A stretch of 64,000 nucleotides of DNA, taken from assembly GCA_004014935.1 (NCBI GenBank), contig CP025326.1, positions 1,463,953-1,527,952 on the forward strand. The letters are read 5' to 3'. Source of the stretch: Saccharomycopsis malanga. Its lineage: Eukaryota > Ascomycota > Saccharomycetes > Ascoideales > Saccharomycopsidaceae. Position numbers and translations under genes: made by a program. This document shows, piece after piece, positions 53,113 through 62,193 of the stretch. The notes beneath the pieces were generated by a model. That model was not told the DNA's origin. It worked only from the letters and a program-made list of their open reading frames with translations, and did no database searches. Within the stretch, counting starts at the first letter, position 1. The number at the start of each line of letters is the position of its first letter.

Positions 53113-53194
53113 GCATGGCAGATGGCAGATTAATAAAGAGATGCATATCAGGGAATTGAAGTTGAACCCTAAATATCAATACTCTATTTAAAAG

Positions 53195-54898
53195 ATGTTG
53201 AAGCTTTTCAGAACAACTCTAGCTACTGGTTCCTTATTAGCTTTAATCTATTTAGTATGTGGACATCTTGAAGACCAACAATCCTACAACCATCATAAAC
53301 GGGAATTGCTAGTGTCTCGCAAACGTTCGGAATGTCCTGCTTACTTGGATTATTCCAAGGAACGCCATACTCCTTTCAGTGAAGGTGCTTTACACTTGCC
53401 TTTCCAAAGACCATCAGAAGAATGTAGAACTTACAAATCTGAAGCAGTGGAGAAGGTGATCGCTGACTTGAAAGAACGAATCAATGATCCAGATTTGGCC
53501 AGATTGTTTGAAAACTGTTTACCAAATACTTTGGATACCACTGTCTTATGGCATCGCAATGCCACTCTGGATTCATCAAGTAAAAGAGATTTGCAAGCTT
53601 TGCCAGAAAATTCCGGATTTAATTTTGACAATTACGCACAATCTTTCATTGTCACTGGTGATATCCATGCCGAATGGCTCAGAGACTCTACTTGGCAATT
53701 GTCGGTCTACCAACAGTTGGCAAAGTATGATCTGGCGTTGCAAAACTTGATCAAAGGTGCATTGAACACACAGGCAAGATTGGTAATGGAGAATCCGTAC
53801 TGTAATGCCTTTCAACCACCTCCGGAGGCCGATGTTCAAAGGAAAGGTTCTGCTGTTGATGCTGTTATTCCAGAACCAAACTGGAATGAAACATTCGAAT
53901 GCAAATATGAAATAGATTCTCTTGCGTCGTTTTTGGCTTTGACTAACCAATATTACAAGGCAACACAAGATGATTCTATTTTCAATGACATTTGGAAAGC
54001 TGCTGTGGAAACTGTATTGGTGGTCCTTGACCGTGAATCAACCCCAACATTCAACGAGTCTGGTTTCAACGAATACCCGTACGTTTTCCAAAGGGATACC
54101 AATATTGGATCTGAAACATTGCCGTTGGAAGGAAGTGGGAACCCTGTCAATAACGGTACAAATCTAATTAGATCTGCTTTCAGACCTTCTGACGATGCTT
54201 GTATATTCCAATTTTTCATTCCTGGTAATGCATACTTGGTTACCGAATTGAAACAATTGTCAGAGATTTTGAAAACCAAAGTTGAGTTTGATGCAATCAA
54301 TTCTAAACTCTCCAACTACGCTACTAAGGTCAACGAATCCATCTATGACTACGGAGTTGTGGACCACCCTCAGTTTGGCAAGGTTTTCGCTTACGAGGTA
54401 GACGGATATAATAGTGCCTTATTTATGGACGATGCCAATATCCCTTCTTTGTTGTCTTTACCGGATTTGGGTTTCCTTGACGCCAATGACGAAATTTATC
54501 AAAATACCAGAAAAATGATCTTGTCAAGACAAGGAAATCCTTATTATTTAAGCGGCCGAAACTTTAGGGGAATAGGCGGGCCTCATGTTGGCTACAAATA
54601 CGCATGGCCAATGAGTTTACTAGTAAAGATTAGAACCAGTGATGACGATGAAGAAATAAAGGATGATTTAAACAACATTTTGAAAAATACCGCTTTCTTA
54701 GGCCTTATGCACGAGGGTGTTAACGTCAATGTCGCTGATGGTGCTGACTACACCAGACCTTGGTTTGCTTGGTGCAATTCTGAATTTGGTAAAACAATTT
54801 TGGACTTGGCAAAAAGAAAGCCACATTTGATATTTAATGAACAATACGCAAATAGTCCTTACAATATTGAGGATGTCTTTAAAGATGTTAAATTTTGA
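53195..54898 (+). CDS. Secretory GH125 exo-alpha-1,6-mannosidase-like protein (Mug157/DUF1237)
   Basis: The 567-residue product has a signal peptide or anchor (residues 1-24) and the GH125 landmarks in order: FIVTGDIHAEWLRDS (about 152-166), NPYCNAFQPP, FECKYEIDSLASFL, RSAFRPSDDACIFQFFIPGN (about 325-344), YEVDGYNSALFMDDANIPSLL, GIGGPHVGYKYAWPMSL and GLMHEGVNV ... TRPWFAWCNSEFGK near the end. GH125 enzymes remove terminal alpha-1,6-mannose; the S. pombe member is Mug157. S. cerevisiae has no close homologue to my knowledge. Several N-glycosylation sequons support passage through the ER, in the secretory pathway or cell wall. It is complete at both ends. Confidence 0.9.
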   Translation: MLKLFRTTLATGSLLALIYLVCGHLEDQQSYNHHKRELLVSRKRSECPAYLDYSKERHTPFSEGALHLPFQRPSEECRTYKSEAVEKVIADLKERINDPDLARLFENCLPNTLDTTVLWHRNATLDSSSKRDLQALPENSGFNFDNYAQSFIVTGDIHAEWLRDSTWQLSVYQQLAKYDLALQNLIKGALNTQARLVMENPYCNAFQPPPEADVQRKGSAVDAVIPEPNWNETFECKYEIDSLASFLALTNQYYKATQDDSIFNDIWKAAVETVLVVLDRESTPTFNESGFNEYPYVFQRDTNIGSETLPLEGSGNPVNNGTNLIRSAFRPSDDACIFQFFIPGNAYLVTELKQLSEILKTKVEFDAINSKLSNYATKVNESIYDYGVVDHPQFGKVFAYEVDGYNSALFMDDANIPSLLSLPDLGFLDANDEIYQNTRKMILSRQGNPYYLSGRNFRGIGGPHVGYKYAWPMSLLVKIRTSDDDEEIKDDLNNILKNTAFLGLMHEGVNVNVADGADYTRPWFAWCNSEFGKTILDLAKRKPHLIFNEQYANSPYNIEDVFKDVKF

Positions 54899-55464
54899 GA
54901 AAAACAAAATAACATAAAACAAAGTAAAATAAACATTCTGAATTAATGGTCGTCTCTTTTATCTTCTTCATAACAAATTTTCTGGGTTTCTCCTATTGCT
55001 AAACTGGCTTTACATCTGGCTTTATTTACAAATTTTACCATTTACTGTTGCTTGTAGCGTATTTATTCAATAAGGATATTGATCAACATCATAAATACAG
55101 TTTAAAGCTGCATATTAGGTTAACTTCCCCTTTTTGCATTAAACCCGCGATCCCCTTGGCTTTCTACATTGGTGTTTCTACATAAGTTTCCAGTAAAATT
55201 GTATCTTATACAGTCCTACAGTAAATGGTACTACTTAACAAAAGCACATTATATCACCATCCAACTAAAATTCCTCTTCAGCCCTCCTCTAGTGCACGTG
55301 ATATGCAAAATAGCCCTAATGAAGATTCGTGTTAAAAATTAACATTGAAAATATATATACTTTATAGGTGAAATTTTTTGTTCTATTTTGATATTTTTGT
55401 ATATTATACAATATCGGAAGTTTTTTAATTACCGGAGTGCAACTACTTATATCAAAGCGCAGAG
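54899..55464. other. Intergenic: GH125 3' region and RPL30 promoter
   Basis: 566 bp. The first half is AT-rich 3' sequence; the second carries the RPL30 promoter elements. No further gene seen. Confidence 0.55.
55295..55319. promoter_or_regulatory. Cbf1-type CACGTG and Tbf1-type CCCTAA upstream of RPL30
   Basis: CACGTG at 55295-55300 and CCCTAA (TTAGGG reversed) at 55314-55319 lie 146-170 bp upstream of the RPL30 ATG. In Candida albicans ribosomal protein genes are driven by Tbf1 and Cbf1 rather than Rap1; this pair fits that arrangement. Confidence 0.6.
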
Positions 55465-56035
55465 ATGGTAAGTGTTTAATGGACTCAATAGCAGGCACAA
55501 TGCTCGTCTATATATAGTATTGTGCTGATCTCATGTGCCAGAATATTACTACAAATACAATGTTTTCTCTTTTCAAACAATTAGCTACTAGTTGATACAT
55601 TATGACTGTAATAATAATTGTGCAGAGAATAGAGACTATGTCTTTTTGTATGTCATTGGTCACACTGGGTAGTAAGGCTCGTAGTTTTAGATAGTAGTTT
55701 TAATACTAACAGTATATTCACAGGCCCCAAAGAAATCCCAAGACAACTTTAACGCCAAATTGGCTTTGGCTATCAAATCTGGTAAATACTACCTTGGTTA
55801 CAAGTCCAGTGTCAAATCCTTGAGACAAGGTAGAGCCAAGTTGATCGTTTTGGCTGCTAACACCCCAACCTTGAGAAAGGCTGAAATCGAGTATTACGCC
55901 ATGTTGTCTAAGACTCCAGTCTCTTACTTCCAAGGTGGTAACAACGAATTGGGTACTGCTTGTGGTAAATTGTTCAGAGTTGGTGTTTTGGCTATTACCG
56001 ATGCTGGTGACTCCGACATCTTGGTTACTGTCTAA
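55465..56035 (+). CDS. RPL30: Cytosolic 60S ribosomal protein L30 (eL30), spliced
   Basis: Exon 1 is the ATG alone (55465-55467); exon 2 is 55724-56035. The 104-residue product begins MAPKKSQ and carries [40 protein letters not shown] and [20 protein letters not shown], nearly identical to eL30 over its full length (105 residues in S. cerevisiae). eL30 is a kink-turn binding protein of the large subunit that in S. cerevisiae also represses splicing of its own transcript. An intron directly after the start codon is retained here. It is the last recognisable conserved gene before the chromosome end, about 8 kb from the telomere. Confidence 0.97.
55468..55723 (+). other. RPL30: RPL30 intron, 256 nt
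   Basis: Donor GTAAGT right after the ATG, branch TACTAAC at 55704-55710, acceptor CAG ending 55723. Inside, GCACAAT (55495) can pair with ATTGTGC (55519), or the overlapping GGCACA (55494) with TGTGCC (55534); the two pairings exclude each other. Confidence 0.93.
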
Positions 56036-56454
56036 GTGCAACGCTTATATATTGTATAAAGCTATAATACACCTCTTTTTTTTCGTTTTGAAACCTCAAT
56101 TGTAAGTGTAAATTTTTATGAGAGCAAAGAAGCAACTGGTACTTCAGTACCTGTTTTGGAAAAAATTATGTTTTTAATATACTAGGGTCCAATGAACTGC
56201 TGTTGATTTTATCTTATAATGAGTCAACATAGTATACTGAAACTTGGGAAACTTCTTGAAATGTAAGCCATTTGTTTCAATAAAGTTGTATTTTTAGTAT
56301 TCTCATCAATAGTCCGTATTTTGCAATCCAAAAGGATTTATGCTAATTTTCAATCGTATTGTCAAAGTAGTTGGGAATATAAAAAAGACTATGAAGTAGT
56401 TACAGTGTCTATTACTATGTTATTGACTACAATGCATAAAAATTAAAGAACAAA
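56036..56454. other. RPL30 3' region and start of subtelomere
   Basis: About 420 bp of AT-rich sequence with a T-run after the RPL30 stop. No gene seen. Confidence 0.5.
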
Positions 56455-57741
56455 TTAAGTTTAAGTAGGCAAAGAAGCTCACAAGCAGTGATAATAGTAG
56501 GTATAGTAGGAGAAATAGCACCAACGTGTAATATAAATGAACACTTAACAAGATGAGTAGGAGTCTGATACAAATTAAGCAAATCTGTATCGTGTTTCTA
56601 GGTAAATCAGGCTCAAATGTTACTATAAATACTGATTTTGAATGTAAATAGTTTTGCATAATATGCAAAAAATATAACATGTTCAAGTTTTAACACTTTG
56701 ACCAAAGATTAGAATTAACTAAAAAATTGAAAACCAAAAAAATTATATTTTTAACATTTTTTTAAATACATTGAAGGAAAATAAGAAGGTCTTTCATATA
56801 AATTTATCCATTTTCCAAATAAGCTATGGAAAAGTGTAATAAGTAGGAATATTATGAATAACCACCATAGAGATCTATTTGCATCAAGGAACATAACAGT
56901 GCAGTATACTGCATTCATATTAAAATTTATCACGGGAAGAGCCACTTACCGAATTTAACCGAAATTATCCGGGACAGCACATGACTAAAGGCCACGCGCG
57001 TATGGTAGAGTGTGAAAATTTACCAATTGATTACTGTCACTATAGTATGGTTGGCAAATTCCTTAATTTTTTACTGCTTGAAAGTGCGTGGTTCGAGTCA
57101 GGCATTAAATCAACTTTTTTATTTACTATAATTTGACTTGAAAGTATTGTCAAGGTTGTTTTAGAATGGGGAAGCTGATTTAATTGTGGGAAAGACATTA
57201 TTTGGTGTTGAAGAGGACGCGTCAAGGTGGTTGAATAGGGGATAGCTAATGATGTTTATTGCTAGAAGCCACAGCATGACCAAGCTTGAAATAATGGAGA
57301 TGTAACTAAACCAAAGCAAATAATTGATCAATATTAATTGTAACCTTTTGTATCACGAATGGCGAGAGTAAACGCGTCATGTTGTTGAACCAGTATTTAC
57401 AGGTATACGTTTAGCGGCAAAAAAAGAGAAAGTCGCGTTGAGCAACTGTTTATGTTAAATTCTACGTTTATTTAATTTGTTGTAATATTCATAAAGTAGT
57501 GTTTCAATTGATAAGAGTTGTAAAATATGAAAAGTTTTCAAGTATTAGTTGAAGTATGTATCAAAATGCACAAGCATGCATGAGTCACATGAAAGACGCG
57601 TTTATTTTTATTCAATTAATAATGTGTATTTTCCAGGCCTTGAATGTTACTGTTTTGGAGCTCTTCTAATCCCCAAAATAGCCTTTTTGGAGTCATTGAA
57701 CTGAAACCAGGAATGCAATAACTGATTGAATGATAAGAGTA
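56455..57741. repeat. Subtelomeric duplicated block I, inner copy
   Basis: About 1.29 kb aligns colinearly with 59598-60882. The match is patchy at the left (GTTTAAGTAGG, TTTTGCATAATAT) and strong from about 57030 to 57480 and again near 57635-57720. The strong part contains no long open frame but keeps ACGCGTCA motifs and the Pol III-like boxes. No intact gene seen. Confidence 0.85.
57043..57120 (+). other. Pol III-like A box, B box and T-run (inner copy)
   Basis: TAGTATGGTTGG (11 of 12 matches to the A-box consensus) at 57043-57054, GGTTCGAGTCA (one mismatch to the B box) at 57090-57100 and T6 at 57115-57120. No cloverleaf forms and an internal T6 lies between the boxes, so it is not an ordinary tRNA. 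The same arrangement is kept at 60177-60255. Confidence 0.35.
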
Positions 57742-58250
57742 TATAAAATAAAGGGGATTAATATATTTACTGGATGAGAGACGATAGGACTGGGAGAATC
57801 TAGGAGTTAAGCAGCCAAGATAGGTATTTGAATTGAAGGTAAGTTAGTAGTTTGCGCAGTAAGATACATGTAGAGGAGATTGAACAAAAGAATAGATTAG
57901 AATAAGTAGTTAAGTAGTAAAGTAGTAAAGTAGTAAAGTAGTAAAGTAGTAAAGTACTAAAGTAGTAAAGTAGTAAAGTAGCGAAGTAGCGAAGTAGCGA
58001 AGTAGCCAAGTAGTAAAGTGCTAAGGAGGCAAGGTAGTGAGGTAGTGAGGTAGTAAAATAGCAAGGGGCAAGGACTAGAGGAGGTAAGGATGTGATGAAG
58101 CAGGGTAATAAGGATGACAATAAGCGAGAAGGCAGGGTAGCAGTGAGGTAAGGATGGGTGATTGTGAGGTAGTTAGTAGGTAAGGATGCGAGGAAGCAGG
58201 GTGACAGAATGTGAGATAGCCATGACAAGGGTGGGTGAGGGTGCAAGGTA
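57741..58250. repeat. Subtelomeric duplicated block II, inner copy
   Basis: It matches 62194-62321 and then 63195-63770, lacking the roughly 870 bp between them. It contains an 8-bp satellite (57904-58054) and a G-rich spacer (about 58060-58250) that abuts telomere units, exactly as in the outer copy. Confidence 0.88.
57904..58054. repeat. 8-bp satellite AAGTAGTA-type, inner tract
   Basis: About 18 units of TAAAGTAG with variants GCGAAGTA and GCCAAGTA. The top strand is almost free of C. Apparent long frames on the minus strand are repeat artefacts. Confidence 0.93.
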
Positions 58251-58286
58251 TGTCAGTGGGGTAAGGGTGTCAGTGGGGTAAGGGTG
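58251..58286 (+). repeat. Interstitial telomeric tract (two units)
   Basis: Two exact copies of TGTCAGTGGGGTAAGGG, the unit of the terminal array, in the same orientation, then TGTATATATATC. This marks a former chromosome end or an insertion of telomere-ended DNA. Confidence 0.93.
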
Positions 58287-59597
58287 TATATATATCTCCA
58301 CACTTCAAACGATTGACTTAGGGTGAGGTATGTTAGTTTACCCCCAGAATCACCCCCTGGGGGTCGCTTAACTATTGACACCCCCATTCTCTGATGGTAC
58401 CTCTTAACTATGAGCACCCCCTTTTTGGCGAGGTGAGGTTTTCTCCCATAGGATAGGTTTTCCCAATAGGGTAGTTTTTGCCGAGGTGTAGGAAAAATTT
58501 TCCGTAGGGAATTTTGCCGAGAAAGGTGATAGGTTGGTGGAATTTTTTTTGCCGAGGATGAGGTAGGTTTTTTACCCCATTTTTCCGAGGGTGGTTATGG
58601 TGGTTTTTTAAAATCAATTGCTACGGCTGCAAATTGCTGTTAATATAAATGTTCATTGTCGTGGTTTGTTAATTTTGTTTTCAAAGTGCGATTTGCCTTG
58701 ATATTTATCGAGATATCGGCACTTGAAATTAGCGCGTCGCATGATTTTTTTTGGGCGTCTAATGGCCTCTTTAGGCTTGTTTTTTTTGGTTCGTGTTGTT
58801 GACATGCAAATCATTGATCGTCGGCTGTTGAAAAAACCCGGGAAAACGGTCACTTAGTGGGTTTATTATGGTGAAATGTAATTTGTCCCTTGACTGGCCA
58901 TACAATGTGGATATTTTATACTTTTTATTGGTTACATATGTAGATTGATGGCTATTGTTTGACAGAAACGCTCTTGTTAAAGATTGACGTAATGTAATTG
59001 GCAAATTAGAGGCTAAAATAGTAGCACAGTTCTATTTTTGGAGATTTTTTATGATCAATATGTAGACAGTGAGCTGCTTTTTTACGTGTTTTTGCTTATT
59101 TTCTAAACAACTCATGGGAAACGTATGATAAGTGAGATTATATGTAGCAGGCAGAAGTTGTGATACTTGCATGGGTGTGCATGATCTAACAGAATATTGC
59201 ATTTTCGTACAAATCTGTTACAGGAATGGCCTGAAGAGGGTGTTACCAGGGACATATATTACAAGCACTCTGTTTTAGTACAATTTGATGAATACTAGGT
59301 TGATTTACTCTGTTTAAAGAGTAATAAAGCTGTATATTGAAGGTTATGAAAAATTTTCATATAAATTGTAGAATGCTTACACATGCACGTTGAAGCATGG
59401 ATCATACGACACGGATAAAAATATTTGATCCTTCCGGTCCGTCATGGAATGTATTATCATGTATACTGATGCATGGGCACATGCTCTATACATTGAGATA
59501 TTCAACATAGATAATGTATCATTGTAGATGGCAATACTGCAATATTTGGAATTGTTATTACTATGATATTAAGCAAAGGGCTTGGTTCAAATAGTAA
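58287..59597. other. Unique segment between the two subtelomeric copies
   Basis: 1.3 kb. Its left part has C-rich telomere-like stretches (58339-58430) and five TTTTGCCGAGG-type units (58422-58590). The right part has short leftward frames (58653-59004) that may be decayed coding sequence but lack known motifs. Confidence 0.5.
58422..58592 (+). repeat. Five degenerate units with TTTT(G)(C/G)CGAGG core
   Basis: The cores at about 58422, 58475, 58511, 58546 and 58579 are mostly followed by a GGTG/GTAGG-type tail at irregular spacing (roughly 32-53 bp). Confidence 0.6.
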
Positions 59598-60882
59598 ACC
59601 AAGTTTAAGTAGGAAAAACTACTTTCAATTGATGAAAATTGTAGGTATAATAGGGAGATGTAGCACTTGCGTGATATAAATGGGCATGTAACAAGATTAG
59701 TAAGATACTAATAAAACATTAACAGTTTTATATTGTGTTTCTGGGAATACCAACTTTATATGTTACTTTTAAAAGTAATAATAAATGTTAATAGTTTTGC
59801 ATAATATACAAAAAACATAACTTGTTCAAGTTTTAACATTCAGACTAAAGCTAAGTATTAACTAAATAATTGCAAACTAAAAAATCAATATTTTTGACAT
59901 TTTCTTTGATAGTTTAGAAGAAGACGAGCTGCTCTTTCATATACATTTGTTCATTTGTGAAATAAACTATGGAAAAGGTGTAATAAGTGATATTATTATG
60001 AATAACAGCCAGAATGTGATATCCGCATTGAGAAACATAACAGTGCACCATAGTGCATTCATGTAAAAATTAGCGTGTATTACCGGTAAAAACCGAAGTT
60101 ATCCGGGATAGCACATGACTGAAGGACACGCGTGTATAGTAGAGCGGGAAAATTTACCAATTGAATAATGTTACTATAGTATGGTTGGCATATTCCTTAA
60201 TTTTTTACTGCTTGAAAGTGCGTGGTTCGAGTCAGGCATTAAATCATTTTTTTTTATTTACTATAATTCGACTTGAAAGTATTGTCAAGGTTGTTTTAAA
60301 AAGGGGAAGTTGTTTTAATTGTGAGAAAGACATTATTCGGTGTTGAAGATGACGCGTCAAGGTGGTTGAATAGGGGATAGCTAATGATGATTATAGCTAG
60401 AAGCCACGGCATGACCAAGCTTGAAATGATGGAGATGTAAGTAAACCAAAGCAAACAATTGATCAATATTAATTGAAACCTTTGGTATCACGAATGGCGA
60501 GAGTTAAACGCGTCATGTTGTTGAACCAGTATTTACAAGTATACGTTTAGCGCCCAGAAAAGATAAATTCGCGTTAAGCAACTATTTATGTTGAATTCTA
60601 CGTTTATTTAATTTGTTGTAATATTCATAAAGTAGTATTTTAAATGATAATAGTTGTAAATTACCAAATGTTTTCAAGTATTAGTTGAAGTATGTATTAA
60701 AATGCACAACCATGCATGAATCACATGAAATACGCGCCTTAAATAATTTCATCCAATTAATAACATCTGTTTTCAAAGCCTTGAATGTTACCGTTTTGAA
60801 GCTCTTTTAATCCCCAAAATAGCCTCTTTGGAATCATTGAATTGAAGTTACGGATGGAATCATTAGTTGAATGATAATATGG
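59598..60882. repeat. Subtelomeric duplicated block I, outer copy
   Basis: Colinear with 56455-57741. The best preserved part is about 60165-60604, including GACGCGTCAAGGTGGTTGAA, AAACGCGTCATGTTGTTGAA and the Pol III-like boxes. The left part is more diverged, with small indels. Confidence 0.85.
60177..60255 (+). other. Pol III-like A box, B box and T-run (outer copy)
   Basis: TAGTATGGTTGG at 60177-60188, GGTTCGAGTCA at 60224-60234 and a T9 run at about 60247-60255. Both boxes are unchanged relative to the inner copy. Confidence 0.35.
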
Positions 60883-61071
60883 GCGGTGGTTAGAATTAAT
60901 ATCAAGCGTTGGCAGACTGATTAAGTGTTGTTCATAGGGGTTAAACTTTGGCTTATCAAGTGACTTATTATCATAAAAATTGGCGTTTTTTGATGACAGT
61001 AACAATGGTTGATGCTTTATAATGATACAAGATAGACAAGTGACAAATTCTGAGGGCTGGGAGAAGGTCAC
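60757..61071 (-). pseudogene. Possible decayed gene end conserved between subtelomeric copies
   Basis: A leftward 104-codon frame without an ATG start ends MIPKRLFWGLKELQNGNIQG..., stop. The inner copy (about 57630-57720, minus) keeps the same frame, stop and most residues (MTPKRLFWGLEELQNSNIQG). Similarity stops upstream of about 40 codons. It may be a C-terminal exon or relic; no family recognised. Confidence 0.35.
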
Positions 61072-62193
61072 AGATCACTGTTAGTTCAGCTACAGTATCA
61101 AACAGAATTGTCAGTGAGCCAAATTCAATACTAGAATAGTCATCTTTACTTAGTTGCACAATGAAGCAAGGAATACAAGCAGGGGAATTTTGAAAGCTTG
61201 TTGTAAGACGCGATTTCTTAAAACATCTTTCATGGCATGGTTATTGCCGTCAATGGCAGCAGATGATTCTGCAATACAAAGGTCAGTACAAGTCAGTATC
61301 TCGGCCCATGCCTCGTAATGGATAGAGATATAGTTTGCCGCGATGTGAGAAGAGTTTGTAATAATGTCAAAGGTCTCTATATGACTTGAGGTCGTTGACT
61401 GTCACCTTACTGATGCGTTTGCGTGTTATTGCTTTGTTGGAAGTAGCAAATTTGGAACTATACAGATATTATAGGCCATGCATATGAAGACTAAAGTTGC
61501 ATGCCCAACCATTGTAATGTCTAGTTATTTCTTATTATTAATGGTTATTTGGTTTTGAAGTCGTGGGAGTTGTAAAGGGATTTGATACTAGAGTTGATGG
61601 CAAAACAATTTAGTGTCTGGCTTGCCATGGATGGATAGCAAAAAGGCCTGTTGTTGAGAATTGCAATGATCTTGTACTTTGGTGTGGAACCTGTTGGCGG
61701 ACTTTTATGTGACAAAACTGTTGCCGTCAAATACGGTACACGGTATACGTGGCATGAATGTATGTTTTTTTAAAGTAGCATTTATTGAGCTAAAACTGTA
61801 GGCTGGATAAAAGTTAGGTTATGTGTATATTATGTTGATGGGGTAGACGCAATGTGATGAAACTGTATGGAGTTCATGTCAAGCACATTAATATATTCTT
61901 TATGGATAAAGGGGTGTTAAAGAGGGGAAGGAATGTACATGGCTGGAAATATAAGAAATTGTTATTATCAGTATATAGGAGAAGGAATGTATTGGAATTG
62001 GAATGTATTATTATAGAGGAGATGTAATATCAAGATGTGGGTTCCCAGTGAATGGAGAAAGGGTAAAACGATAGGCCACTATATAAAAGAATAGGAAAAG
62101 CCAATGGCTTGGGTATTGCTTGATAAATGTAGGCAATAAGAAAGAGTAAATAAAAAGAGAAAATCAAAGGGAATGAGAGCATGCAAATCAAAA
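60883..62193. other. Segment separating blocks I and II in the outer copy
   Basis: 1.3 kb that has no counterpart in the inner copy, where the blocks are contiguous. It includes an LTR fragment near its right end. No convincing gene. Confidence 0.6.
62033..62165 (+). mobile_element. Truncated LTR fragment
   Basis: TGTAATATCAAGATG ... GGAGAAAGGGTAAAACG ... CTATATAAAAGAATA matches the left half of the solo LTR at 36621. The right end is missing. Confidence 0.65.

Larger units (their letters stand above)
51107..53194. other. Divergent RTA1-like / GH125 upstream region
   Basis: 2.1 kb without a credible gene. It contains a perfect 29-bp palindrome (52009-52037), a CACGCACGAA-rich patch near 52915-52935 and the GH125 TATA box. 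Confidence 0.55.

Noticed and set aside
9694-56035. A functional nutrient-signalling gene cluster (SAK1, MIG1, ATG1, EFG1, MDS3)
   Set aside because: The genes are far apart, in both orientations and separated by unrelated genes; co-location is probably chance.
57043-57120. Possible functional tRNA gene from A and B boxes
   Set aside because: No cloverleaf can be drawn, the T-stem does not pair, and a T6 run lies between the boxes.
58653-59004. Transposase or helicase remnant in the unique subtelomeric segment
   Set aside because: The two short leftward frames lack catalytic motifs; I could not connect them to any family.
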